Shown here in pieces: positions 24,198 through 31,769 of a stretch of 64,000 bases of DNA; the first letter of the stretch is position 1; every line of letters begins with the position of its first letter. A program made the translations under genes and the position numbers. Under the pieces are notes generated by a model, which saw nothing but the letters and a program-made list of their open reading frames with translations, was not told where the DNA came from and ran no database searches. The stretch spans positions 2,294,001-2,358,000 of the forward strand of contig OZ244038.1 of assembly GCA_965215145.1 (NCBI GenBank). Reading direction: 5' to 3'. This stretch comes from G965215145 sp965215145 (GTDB lineage: Bacteria; Bacteroidota; Rhodothermia; Rhodothermales; JANQRZ01).

Positions 24198-24713
24198 TCA
24201 GGCCGTGGCGGCGGCGGGATTGACCACCTGCCTGGCGAGACGTGTGAGCCGGTCGTCGGTGTCCTTCTCCTCATCGAGCGTCTGCCCGAGGAGGGCGCGG
24301 TCGTCACGGCGACCGAGCATTTCGGCGTAGGTACAGACGGTGCCGTAGCCGGCGATCTCGTAGTGCTCGACGCGCTGCGCAGCGGCGATGAGCCCGGCGT
24401 CGAGCACGGCCGGGTCGGCGTCCTCCCAGAGGAGACGGTCCTTCTTGCTGATGAGGTCCTCGCCCTCCTTGACGAGGCCCTTCATGGCCGCACACGTCTC
24501 GCCGGAGGGCTTCTCGCCGAGGCCGTCGAAGACCTGCTCAAGGCGCTGCACCTGGCCGCGCGTCTGGTCGAGGTGGTCGCGGAAGGCCTGGGCGAGCTCG
24601 GGGTGGGTGGCGGCGTCGGCCATCTTCGGGAGGGCCTCGGTGAGCTGCTGCTCGGCGTCGTAGAGGTCGCGGAGCTGGTTGAGGTAGAGGTCGGGGAGGG
24701 TCTTGAGCGGCAT
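24198..24713 (-). CDS. YciE/YciF-type ferritin-like protein (DUF892)
   Basis: The 171-residue all-helical protein has the family opening LPDLYLNQLRDLYDAEQQLT, a central GETCAAMKGLVKEG and late RVEHYEIAGYGT, which supply the Glu and His residues of the four-helix di-metal fold. Members are induced by osmotic and oxidative stress; the reaction is unknown. It is cytosolic, with no signal. A TAGCAG-type palindrome is centred about 120 bp before the start codon, and the SDR gene lies downstream on the same strand. Confidence 0.92.
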   Translation of the reverse strand: MPLKTLPDLYLNQLRDLYDAEQQLTEALPKMADAATHPELAQAFRDHLDQTRGQVQRLEQVFDGLGEKPSGETCAAMKGLVKEGEDLISKKDRLLWEDADPAVLDAGLIAAAQRVEHYEIAGYGTVCTYAEMLGRRDDRALLGQTLDEEKDTDDRLTRLARQVVNPAAATA

Positions 24714-24826
24714 GGTGATTTCCCGGTAGAGGGGTCGGTAGGGGTTGAAAGGCAGCCCGCGCCGGGCGAGACCCTGCGCGGGCGAGAAGGGACGTGCAAG
24801 GTAGCCGCTCCTCTTCCGGCACGCCG

Positions 24827-24842
24827 TAGCAGGATCGTGCTA
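24827..24842. promoter_or_regulatory. Putative operator TAGCAG-N4-GTGCTA, upstream of the YciF-like gene
   Basis: TAGCAG-GATC-GTGCTA matches the five-site palindrome with one mismatch in the right half. It is 114 bp upstream of the start codon, nearly the same distance as at the BON gene. Confidence 0.55.
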
Positions 24843-24894
24843 TCCTCCACAGCCCGGCCGGCCGCGCGTACGACTACGAGGCGGCGATCAGGCG

Positions 24895-25692
24895 TCAGGG
24901 CTGCCCATCGCCCGGCTCGCCGGCGCCCTTGGCCTGGGCGACGTGGCTGAGCGCCACGAGCCCGACGCCCCCGACGAGGTTCCCCGCCGTCGAGATGGCC
25001 AGGACCTCGGCGAGCACGCCGAGGCCGACGGGGGCGCCGAAGAGGAGGCCCAAAAAGACGTGGAGCGACGTGACGATCACGTGGTCGAAGGGGCCGAGCG
25101 CGAGGAGGAACCCGACCGCGTAGGCCAGGGCGATCCGGCTCCCGATGCCGTCCGTAGCCTGCACGAGGAACGACAGGAGCGCTACGAGCGCCCCGCCCAC
25201 GATGGCCGAGGCGAACCCCGCCCCCGCCCCGCGTGAGACGAGCCGCTCGGCGATCCCGCTCAGCGCGCCCGCCGTCCCCTCGGGCAGGACGCCGTGGACC
25301 GAGACGACGAGGGCGAGGAGGCCGCCGCCGATGAGGTTGATCACGAAGGTGGCCCCCCACAAACGGAGGATGCCGACGACGCCCCCGGCCTCCCGCCGCT
25401 CGAAGACCGAGGCGATGGGGTCGGAGAAGTTCTCCGTGAAGAGCTCCGTCCGCCCGACGATGAGGAAGACGAGCCCAGGCGCGAAGGCGAGCGCGCCCGC
25501 GATCTTAGCGGCCTCGCCAAGGTAGGGCTCGGTGACGGCGTGGGCGATGCCGAGCGCGGCGATGCCGAAGACGACGGTGAACCCCGCGATGAACGCAGTT
25601 GAGGCGAGCTCGAGGAGGGGCTGCTCGAGGCGGCGCTCGCCTTCCTCGGCGGCGCGGCGGAAGATCTCGGCGGGGTCGGGGACGACAGCCAT
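24895..25692 (-). CDS. Formate/nitrite transporter (FNT) family channel
   Basis: The roughly 265-residue membrane protein has six to seven hydrophobic helices and FNT hallmarks: GALAFAPGLVFLIVGRTELFTENFSDP, GATFVINLIGGGLLAL, and GPFDHVIVTSLHVFLGLLFG with the conserved pore-region His. FNT pentamers pass small monovalent anions such as formate, nitrite or hydrosulfide. This variant resembles the FdhC/YfdC-like branch. ATG 25692 (MAVVPDPAEIFRRA) is preferred over an upstream in-frame start. It sits in the stress block between the YciF-like and ChaB genes. Confidence 0.9.
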   Translation of the reverse strand: MAVVPDPAEIFRRAAEEGERRLEQPLLELASTAFIAGFTVVFGIAALGIAHAVTEPYLGEAAKIAGALAFAPGLVFLIVGRTELFTENFSDPIASVFERREAGGVVGILRLWGATFVINLIGGGLLALVVSVHGVLPEGTAGALSGIAERLVSRGAGAGFASAIVGGALVALLSFLVQATDGIGSRIALAYAVGFLLALGPFDHVIVTSLHVFLGLLFGAPVGLGVLAEVLAISTAGNLVGGVGLVALSHVAQAKGAGEPGDGQP

Positions 25693-25778
25693 CAGGCGGG
25701 ATGGGGTCGGGATGCTGGCGCCGCGGCGCGCTCGCTCCTGCAATGACTACGGTCGCAGCCGTTACGGTCGGCGCGCGG

Positions 25779-26012
25779 CTAGTCGGTCTCGCGGACCCAG
25801 CGGTCACCCTGCTTCTCGTACTGCTCTTTCACTGTGCCCCACGCCACCTTGTGGGCGGTCTCCTCGCGGGAGTCCGAGGGGTCGCGGCGCGCGCTCGGGT
25901 CGGCGTACTCATCCCAGGCGTTGTTGTAGGCCGCCTGGTAGATCTCCTGCCCGTGCTTCGGCAGGCTGTTCTTGACCGAGTCGGGAAGCTCACTCAGCGT
26001 GTCGTAGGGCAT
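25779..26012 (-). CDS. ChaB-family small protein
   Basis: The 77-residue protein has the ChaB core: LPDSVKNSLPKHGQEIYQAA, YNNAWDEYAD and ETAHKVAWGTVKEQYEKQGD, then WV. ChaB was named as a regulator of the ChaA cation antiporter; its biochemical role is unclear. Its 5' end overlaps the 3' end of the upstream membrane-protein gene by 19 bp, which suggests translational coupling. Confidence 0.92.
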   Translation of the reverse strand: MPYDTLSELPDSVKNSLPKHGQEIYQAAYNNAWDEYADPSARRDPSDSREETAHKVAWGTVKEQYEKQGDRWVRETD

Positions 26013-26515
26013 CGGTGCAGGGGTCGGGTGATGGAAAAAGGAGGTCCGGCTTGCCGGTCAGTCCGAAGCCGTGGAGAGGAAAGCCTGCCGCCGGCAGCAC
26101 CAGCCCGTGAGCCCCCCCAGATCAGGCAGTTCCCGACGACGCCGAGCGCATTCGGGAGCGCCCGACCGCCGAAGAACGGCCGCTTCCCCATGAGAGGAGC
26201 GACGGCGGCCCCCTCGTAGAGCAACGGGAGCACGCCGAAGAGCGCCCCCTTCAGCGGGGTCGGGTCCTCGACGAAGGCGGCGAAGAGCGCGCCCCACGCC
26301 CCGCCGCCGACGGCGAAGAGGGCGCTCCCGAGGGCCGTCGCTCGGGGTCGCGGCCCGCCGAACATCCCCTGCCACGTCTCCGGCGGCGGGAACTCGTCGG
26401 CGGAGACGAGACCGACAGGACGGCCGAGCGCGGTGGCCGCAACCGTCGCCGCGCCGGCGAGGGTGCCGCCGACGAACCCGGCTTTGAGAGGAGCCTTCCT
26501 GGTGAGGGCTTTCAT
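25994..26515 (-). CDS. Hypothetical membrane protein
   Basis: The 173-residue product has three or four hydrophobic helices (FVGGTLAGAATVAATALG, GSALFAVGGGAWGALFAAFV, LKGALFGVLPLLYEGAAVAP) and a conserved-looking GVVGNCLIWG. The last 35 residues are hydrophilic and atypical, and overlap the start of chaB, so a late frame change in the gene is possible. No family was recognised. Codon use matches neighbours. The GNCLIWG context suggests a small integral protein of the stress block. Confidence 0.55.
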   Translation of the reverse strand: MKALTRKAPLKAGFVGGTLAGAATVAATALGRPVGLVSADEFPPPETWQGMFGGPRPRATALGSALFAVGGGAWGALFAAFVEDPTPLKGALFGVLPLLYEGAAVAPLMGKRPFFGGRALPNALGVVGNCLIWGGSRAGAAGGRLSSPRLRTDRQAGPPFSITRPLHRCPTTR

Positions 26516-26536
26516 AAGAGGTGGATAGGTGAAGCA

Positions 26537-27054
26537 TTACCGACCAAGCAGATGCCGGAGGGCCTTGCGCGCCTCCGGGAGCACGAGCGGGAGCGAGGCC
26601 AGCGAGGCGAGGTTCGCCGCCTGGCAGTAGGCGCAGAGCGCCCCGTTCTCGTCCCACTCCTCGCGCGCCAGCTTCGCGTTCGTCGCCACGTCGCTCGCCA
26701 CCTTCGCCGCGAGCGCGAGCGGGAGCCACGGCAGCTTCCGCGCCCGGCCCTCGCCGCCGGCCCCGGCGAGGAGCATCGTCACGCCGTAGGTGACGAGCAT
26801 GGCGAGGCCGTCCGGCGTCCGCGCCCGCTCGTAGGCGTAGTCCGAGGCGTCGACGCGGGCGGAGTCGAACGGCCGACGGGCGGGTCCGGGAGGTGCTTGA
26901 TGACGCCGGTCTGGTAGAGCCCGACGAGGATGCCGGCTGTGGCCCCGACGGCGGAGAGGCCGAGGACACTGCGGCGGCGGCCGAGGTCGGGCGCGTCGCC
27001 GAGGCGGAGCTGGCGGCTGAGCTGGGTGGGGGACGGAGCGGAGGGCGTGACCAT
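26537..27054 (-). pseudogene. Frameshifted VKOR-like membrane protein
   Basis: The first frame from ATG 27054 gives RRRSVLGLSAVGATAGILVG and GLYQTGVIKHLPDPP. The next frame continues PFDSARVDASDYAYERARTP, MLVTYGVTMLLAGAGG and a last helix with ENGALCAYCQAANLASLASL, ending at 26537. Joined, they make a four-helix protein of about 170 residues with a CxxC (CAYC) pair, resembling vitamin K epoxide reductase-type proteins. A single base appears to be missing near 26875-26890 in a CCGCCC context. It is either a recent pseudogene or an assembly error; both halves look well conserved. Confidence 0.6.
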
Positions 27055-27094
27055 GGTTCGGGGAGGAAGGGGTATGCGGATACGGTGCCAGGAG

Positions 27095-27304
27095 TCAGGC
27101 CGGCACCTGCTCCGTCCGCTCGCGGTCGAAGTGGCGGTGGTGGGCGACGGCCTCCGCGAAGCGCTCGGCGAAGCCGTCGGTCCCGGCGCGGGCCGTCACG
27201 ACGCCTTTGTCGGCGGCCTTGCGCGCCGTCGTCAGGCCGATCCCGGAGGTTGCGCCGGTGAGGACGATCGTTTGGTCTTCGAGCTTCTTAAGAGAGATAG
27301 ACAT
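27095..27304 (-). pseudogene. Truncated SDR oxidoreductase with internal deletion
   Basis: The 69-residue frame begins MSISLKKLEDQTIVLTGATS, GIGLTTARKAADKG, a normal SDR N-terminus with TGATSGIG, but then jumps to VVTARAGTDGFAERFAEAVA and stops after a short charged tail. The catalytic Ser, YxxxK and most of the Rossmann fold are absent. The join implies a large in-frame deletion. ATG 27304 is taken as the old start. Confidence 0.6.
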
Positions 27305-27527
27305 GGGCGTTACCCTTCGGGGTATGGCGTCACGCGGCGGCCCCGCGGCCACGAGAGGACGGGGCTGTGCGCTGGTAGCCCGCGCTCCCGCTCCGCCGCG
27401 CCGGAGCGGCGTCCGACGACGCTCATCCGACGACACTCAGGAGAGGGGGAATGAATAGGGAACGGCTGGACAGAAGAGACGGAGCCATGAGGACAGAAGC
27501 GTCCCACTACGTCAGTCGTCGACGTCG

Positions 27528-28439
27528 TCAGTCGTCAACGTCGTCGGCCCAGCCGCGGATGGCGTCGTTGGCACGCTCGGCTCCCTCGATGATCGCCGCG
27601 TGCGAGGCGTCGTCGATGATGACGAGCTCGGCGTTCTCGCCGATCATGTCCGCCATCCGCTGCGCGATCTCGAAGGGGTAGATCGTGTCCTGAAGCCCGA
27701 CGAGGACGAGCACCGGCACGTCGATCTCGCCGAGGAGCGGCTGGAAGTCGGGCCGGTTCGCGAGCGCGTTCAGCCCGGCGAGTGCCGCGTCGAGCGACGC
27801 CTCGTTCATGATCCCCGTGAGGTAGTCCGCGAGGTCGGCGTTCTCCATCCGCGCCTCACCGGTCAGCATCTCGTCGATGATGAGCGGCGGGAGCGCCTCG
27901 ACGCCCTCGGCCCGGACGAACTCGGCGGCCCCCGTCCACGTCCCGGCCTCGATGGCGTTGGCCGCCGCCGCGATCGTGTCGATCAGCAGCATCCCGCGGA
28001 AGCGCTCAGGAGCCATGTCGTACATCGAGAGCACGATGGGCCCGCCCATCGACATGCCCCCGACGAGGGCCTGCTCGATGCCGAGCTCGGTCATGACGTC
28101 GAGCACGTCCTCGGCGTAGACCTGGATCGTGGCGTCGTCGTCGGGGGCCGTGCTCTGGCCGTAGCCGCGGAGGTCGAGGGCGACGACGCGGTACTCGTCG
28201 GAGAGCGCGTCGAGCTGCTCGCGGTAGAGCCCGCTCGAGAGCGGGTACCCGTGGACGAGGACCATCGTGGGGTCGCCGGCGTCGCCCTCGGCCTGATAAT
28301 AGATCGTCGCGCCGTTGACCTCGACGAAGCCCTCGTCGGGGAGCGGCTCGGCCACGCTTTCGTTGTCGCAGCCGAGGAGGGTGCCGCCCACGAGTGCGGT
28401 GAGGAGCACGGCGGAGAGGAGGATCTGAACCTTGCGCAT
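27528..28439 (-). CDS. Alpha/beta-hydrolase lipoprotein
   Basis: The 303-residue protein starts with a lipoprotein signal (basic MRKVQ, hydrophobic core, LLGC with lipidated Cys24). The hydrolase fold has HGYPL (oxyanion region), DLRGYGQS, the nucleophile elbow GGMSMGG (Ser130) and a late DDASHAA supplying the His. It is probably a periplasmic or outer-membrane-anchored esterase or haloperoxidase-like enzyme of unknown substrate. ATG 28439 is chosen because the signal peptide starts there. Two hairpins and a TAGCAG-type palindrome (28572) lie upstream. Confidence 0.88.
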   Translation of the reverse strand: MRKVQILLSAVLLTALVGGTLLGCDNESVAEPLPDEGFVEVNGATIYYQAEGDAGDPTMVLVHGYPLSSGLYREQLDALSDEYRVVALDLRGYGQSTAPDDDATIQVYAEDVLDVMTELGIEQALVGGMSMGGPIVLSMYDMAPERFRGMLLIDTIAAAANAIEAGTWTGAAEFVRAEGVEALPPLIIDEMLTGEARMENADLADYLTGIMNEASLDAALAGLNALANRPDFQPLLGEIDVPVLVLVGLQDTIYPFEIAQRMADMIGENAELVIIDDASHAAIIEGAERANDAIRGWADDVDD

Positions 28440-28483
28440 GGGGGTGGTGATGTTTCGTTGGAGGAGGTGCGGGAGGAGGTGGA

Positions 28484-28509
28484 GAGCCGGAGGGGGTCGC
28501 CTCCGGCTC
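28484..28509. repeat. Hairpin in the hydrolase leader
   Basis: GAGCCGGAGG (28484-28493) and CCTCCGGCTC (28500-28509) form a perfect 10-bp stem with a six-base loop. It is the first of two hairpins in the 190-bp gap between the T9SS-exported protein gene and the hydrolase gene. Confidence 0.55.
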
Positions 28510-28526
28510 GCTACCGAGACTTGCAG

Positions 28527-28551
28527 GAGGGGGAGCCCTCGGCTCCCCCTC
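28527..28551 (-). terminator. Strong hairpin, possible terminator of the T9SS-protein gene
   Basis: GAGGGGGAGCC (28527-28537) and GGCTCCCCCTC (28541-28551) form a perfect 11-bp stem with a three-base loop, downstream of the stop at 28634 on the minus strand. No U-tract follows, so it could also act as an mRNA-stability element. Confidence 0.45.
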
Positions 28552-28571
28552 TCAGGCTTCGCCACGTCGTT

Positions 28572-28587
28572 TGGCAGGACCCTGCTA
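28572..28587. promoter_or_regulatory. Putative operator TGGCAG-N4-CTGCTA, upstream of the lipoprotein hydrolase
   Basis: TGGCAG-GACC-CTGCTA matches the shared palindrome with one mismatch in the left half. It is 133 bp upstream of the hydrolase start codon. The five-site pattern is discussed under the findings. Confidence 0.5.
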
Positions 28588-28615
28588 CCCTGCGGCCGGG
28601 CGCTGCGATGGCCCC

Positions 28616-28649
28616 GTTACCGCAGCAGCGTGGTTACCGCAGCAGCGTG
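28616..28649. repeat. 17-bp tandem duplication across the stop codon of the T9SS-protein gene
   Basis: GTTACCGCAGCAGCGTG occurs at 28616-28632 and 28633-28649 without a gap. The second copy encodes the final residues and stop (TAA, 28634-28636) of the exported protein; the first lies just past the stop. Confidence 0.9.
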
Positions 28650-30418
28650 ATCCGCCGCGACTGAGCGGTGCCGTCCGCTTCGAGTCGGACGACGTAGACC
28701 CCGCTCGCCAGGCCGCCGGCCTCGAAGCGGACCCGGTGCGGTCCCGCCTCCGTGAGGCCGTCTACGAGCCGGACCACCTCGCGGCCGAGCACGTCGTAGA
28801 CGGCGAGGGCCGCCTCAGTCGCGCGCGGCAGCGTGAAGCCGATCTCGGTGGTGGCCGCGAACGGGTTGGGGTAGGCCTCGTCCAGGCGGAAGGCCCCCAG
28901 CGACGCACCCGGCTCGGTCGGCGTGCCGCCCGTCGGCGTCACGCGCCAGATCACGCCGGAGTTCTCGTCGTAGGCGTAGGGCGGCGCCTGCGTGTAATCG
29001 ATGTTCACGCGGCCGTAGTCCACGATGTACATCGCCCCATCGGGGCCGAACTGCACGTCGAACGGCCGCTCGATCCCCGGCTCGCCGGGCGGCGGCTGCC
29101 CCGAGGCCGGCCCCGGAAGCTGGTTCCGCACGAACGGCACGACCTCGCCCACGGCGGGGTCCACCCGGACCACGCGGAAGCCAGCCGGTCCCATTGCCGT
29201 CGGGTTCGTCGGCGGGGCGAGGTCACCCCACTCGGCGATGAAGACGTGCCCGCCGAAGTCGCCGAAGTCTTCCGGTGCCACGTCGAGCATGGACGGCGAC
29301 GAGTTAAACGGGTGCCGGCCGAGCACGACCTCCGGCGTCGGCGGCGTCAGCCCGCTCGCGTCATGGTCGATCACGAAGTCGAGCGTCCGCCCGACCGGCT
29401 CGCCGTCGACGAAGACGGGGGCCTGGAGCGAGTCCGGCGGCTCGAACATCTCGTCGGAGAGCGGCTCGCGGCCGGCCGAGAAGTCGGGGACGCCGTACCA
29501 GAACACGTCGTCGGTGATGCGGAGGCTGGCGTCGAGGGTGTCGAGCACGGGGCGGTCGCGGAGGTCGTACCCGTTCTCTGCAGCGTACATGTCGCCGTCC
29601 TCGTCCCAGGCGAGGCCGATGAGATTGCGGAAGCCCCAGGCGACGGTCTCGATGGTGTTCGCGGCGTCGGCGGGGTCGAAGGCGAGGATCGAGCCGCCGC
29701 ACTTCTCGACGCCGGGGATCACTTGGCCGGGCTCGGTGGCCGTCCCGAAGGGGACGTAGGCCCCGGTGAGCACGGTGTCGTCCGGATCAGGCGTGCGGAA
29801 GTCGGGGTACTGGATGTTGCGCCCGGTGAGGGTGAGGTCCTCGCACGGCGTCGCCTTGAGGTTCGGGCTGAGCGCGACATAGGGCGCAATCGTCGGGCCG
29901 ACGACGCCCGCGTTGCCGGCCGGCCCGACGGCGACGTACATCCGGCCGTCGGGGCCGAGGCGGATGTCGTTGATCTGGTGCTCGGCCTGGCTGTCGATGA
30001 TGCCGCTGAAGAGGAGCGTGGCCTCGCCGTCCATCGACACGCGGGAGACGGCCCCGGTGAGGTCGTCGGCGCGGTGGGTGACGTAGAACGCGCCGTCGTG
30101 CCAGAGCAGCCCGACCAGGGCCGGGGCCACGACGCCGGAGAGGTCCGCGACGACCTCGGTCGAGCCGTCATCGCCCACGCGGAGGATCTCGATGGGGGCG
30201 AGCTGCTCGGGGAAGAGGCCGCCGCCGGCGGTCCCGACGTAGAGCTGCCCGTCGTCGTCCCACGTGATGGACGAAGGAAGCTGGAGGCTGTCGGCGACCA
30301 TCTCGATGGTGTAGCCGTCGGGGAGCTTGATCTTGGGGAAGTCCGGGTTCTGACCCTGCACCGGATCGGCCGGGGCAAGGGCGAAGAGCGCGACGACGAG
30401 GAGTGTGACAAGGCGCAT
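28634..30418 (-). CDS. Secreted ScyD/ScyE-type beta-propeller protein with T9SS C-terminal sorting domain
   Basis: The 594-residue protein has a signal peptide (MRLVTLLVVALFALAPADPV, QG-Q cleavage) and propeller-like repeats such as SITWDDDGQLYVGTAGGG, INDIRLGPDGRMYVAVGPAG and FDVQFGPDGAMYIVDYG, as in ScyD/ScyE and sorbosone-dehydrogenase-like proteins. It ends with a Por-secretion sorting domain: AYPNPFAATTEIGFTLP, VYDVLGREVVRLVDG, LASGVYVVRL, ITLLR. It should be exported by the type 9 secretion system and cell-anchored. A 158-bp inverted-repeat element is inserted in its upstream region, between the gene and a TAGCAG palindrome at 30665. Confidence 0.88.
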   Translation of the reverse strand: MRLVTLLVVALFALAPADPVQGQNPDFPKIKLPDGYTIEMVADSLQLPSSITWDDDGQLYVGTAGGGLFPEQLAPIEILRVGDDGSTEVVADLSGVVAPALVGLLWHDGAFYVTHRADDLTGAVSRVSMDGEATLLFSGIIDSQAEHQINDIRLGPDGRMYVAVGPAGNAGVVGPTIAPYVALSPNLKATPCEDLTLTGRNIQYPDFRTPDPDDTVLTGAYVPFGTATEPGQVIPGVEKCGGSILAFDPADAANTIETVAWGFRNLIGLAWDEDGDMYAAENGYDLRDRPVLDTLDASLRITDDVFWYGVPDFSAGREPLSDEMFEPPDSLQAPVFVDGEPVGRTLDFVIDHDASGLTPPTPEVVLGRHPFNSSPSMLDVAPEDFGDFGGHVFIAEWGDLAPPTNPTAMGPAGFRVVRVDPAVGEVVPFVRNQLPGPASGQPPPGEPGIERPFDVQFGPDGAMYIVDYGRVNIDYTQAPPYAYDENSGVIWRVTPTGGTPTEPGASLGAFRLDEAYPNPFAATTEIGFTLPRATEAALAVYDVLGREVVRLVDGLTEAGPHRVRFEAGGLASGVYVVRLEADGTAQSRRITLLR

Positions 30419-30426
30419 GGCGGCCT

Positions 30427-30628
30427 CCTAGAGATGGGAAGGGAGAGGGTCCTAGGGCGTGTTCGGAAACTCCGCTCTTGTCATCCTGAACTCGTTTCAG
30501 GATCCCGAACGGGGGCCGCTGTCTTGACGAGATGGGCTGCGCCGCTGCTGCGCGGTCCGGATCGGGGCCCGGGATGACACCCTCTTTGGAGTTTCCGAAC
30601 AGAGCCTAGAGATGGGAAGGGGGAGGGG
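30427..30628. repeat. Near-identical 23-bp direct repeats flanking an inverted-repeat element
   Basis: CCTAGAGATGGGAAGGG followed by GAGGG-like sequence is found at 30427-30449 and again at 30605-30628, with one difference. They bracket the 158-bp element at 30452-30609, the right copy overlapping its last five bases. They may be a long target duplication or a pre-existing repeat used for insertion. Confidence 0.7.
30452..30609. mobile_element. MITE-like element with 22-bp terminal inverted repeats
   Basis: Left end CTAGGGCG then TGTTCGGAAACTCC; the right end read in reverse is CTAGGCTC then TGTTCGGAAACTCC (19 of 22 match). Inside are a second inverted pair (GTCATCC/GGATGAC) and a hairpin ATCCTGAA/TTCAGGAT. 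There is no reading frame for a transposase. It is intergenic, in the upstream region of the T9SS-exported protein gene. Confidence 0.75.
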
Positions 30629-30664
30629 AGGTGCAAAGGTGCGCCTCTCGCCTCCGGATTCCCA

Positions 30665-30680
30665 TAGCAGAAGTCTGCTA
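30665..30680. promoter_or_regulatory. Putative operator TAGCAG-N4-CTGCTA, upstream of the T9SS-exported protein
   Basis: TAGCAG-AAGT-CTGCTA is a perfect inverted repeat. It is 247 bp upstream of the start codon, but the inserted element and its flanking repeat account for about 180 bp of that, so the original spacing was shorter. Confidence 0.6.
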
Positions 30681-30715
30681 AACCCACGGCCTCCGCTCGG
30701 CCGGCAGCGTCCCCG

Positions 30716-31768
30716 CTATGCGCTCGGCCGTTCTACGCCCCGGCCGGAGTCCCGCGCGGCGTCCGGTGTGTGGGTGCGCGCCCGGAAGAGGAGGTCCCGG
30801 ACGCGCTCGGCGTGCCGCTCCAGCTCGCCGGCGCGCTCGGCGTAGGCGGAGCGCCCCTCCTCGCGGTCCATCTTCCGTAGCAGCCGGGCGCGCTCCTCCA
30901 TCGTCCGGAGCGCGGTCATGAGCGCGACCTCCGTCGCCTCGGCCTGCCCGTCCACGAGCGCCGCCTCGGTGAAGGCGTGCCCGGTGTGGCAGCGGTAGCG
31001 CGGGCGCTCCGGGCCGTTCACCTCCCAGAGCACGCCGCCGCAGTCGGGGCAGGTGAGCGGCGTCCGCTCGCCCAGCTCGTCCATCACGTCGATCTCGTCC
31101 ATCCCAGTCTCGGTCAGTTGCGCTTCGAGGCGCAGGGTTCGGGGGACCGGCGGCGGCTCACCGGCGGGCGTCTCGGCCAGCCGGCCGAGGAGCGCGCCCA
31201 GCTCCGCGACCGGCACGACGCGGGCGTCGGCGACGGCGGCGAGGGCGCTCCGGGGCATCTCGGGGTAGGCCGCGTCGGCGGGGTCCTGCACGACGGCGAG
31301 CCCGCCACAGCGCGTAACCGCGAGCAGCCCCGCCGCGCCGTCGTCGTGCAGCCCGCTCAGCACCACGCCGACGACGCGCGAGCGGTAGGCGACGGCGGCC
31401 GAGCGGAAGAGGGGGTCCGCCGCCGGGCGCGTCCGGTTCTCGCGCGGGCCGCGGGAGAGGCGCACGCCCGCCGGGGTCAGGAGGAGGTGGCGGTCCGGCG
31501 GCGCAACGTAAATCCGGCCCGGCTGCACGGCGTCGCCGTCCTCGGCCAGCCGCGCCGGCAGCGGTCCGGCCCGGTCGAGGATCCCGCCGAGGAGGCCCGG
31601 CCCGTTCGCCGCGGTATGCTGGACGACGAAGACCGCCGCCGGGAGGTCCGGCGGAAGCCCGCCCACCAGTGCCCTGAGCGCGTCGAGCCCGCCCATCGAA
31701 GCCCCGACGACGATGACGTCGTGGCCCTGCGGCGGGCGTGGATCGGCGGTATCGTCAGGCACAGCCAC
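30716..31768 (-). CDS. CheB-type methylesterase protein with C-terminal zinc-ribbon-like segment
   Basis: The protein is about 350 residues from GTG 31768. The CheB domain keeps the full triad: Ser24 (VVGASMGG), His51 (VVQHTAA) and Asp143 (LSGLHDDGAAG). A C-terminal part carries CPDCGG and a later Cys-His pair (YRCHTGHAF), resembling a metal-binding module, followed by a helical region (TALRTMEERARLLRKMDREE). It has no receiver domain. The GTG sits one base after the TGA of the upstream dehydrogenase gene (TGAGGTG), so the genes are translationally coupled. No Che receptors or CheA are near; a role in non-chemotaxis signalling is likely. Confidence 0.82.
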   Translation of the reverse strand: MAVPDDTADPRPPQGHDVIVVGASMGGLDALRALVGGLPPDLPAAVFVVQHTAANGPGLLGGILDRAGPLPARLAEDGDAVQPGRIYVAPPDRHLLLTPAGVRLSRGPRENRTRPAADPLFRSAAVAYRSRVVGVVLSGLHDDGAAGLLAVTRCGGLAVVQDPADAAYPEMPRSALAAVADARVVPVAELGALLGRLAETPAGEPPPVPRTLRLEAQLTETGMDEIDVMDELGERTPLTCPDCGGVLWEVNGPERPRYRCHTGHAFTEAALVDGQAEATEVALMTALRTMEERARLLRKMDREEGRSAYAERAGELERHAERVRDLLFRARTHTPDAARDSGRGVERPSA

Positions 31769-31769
31769 C

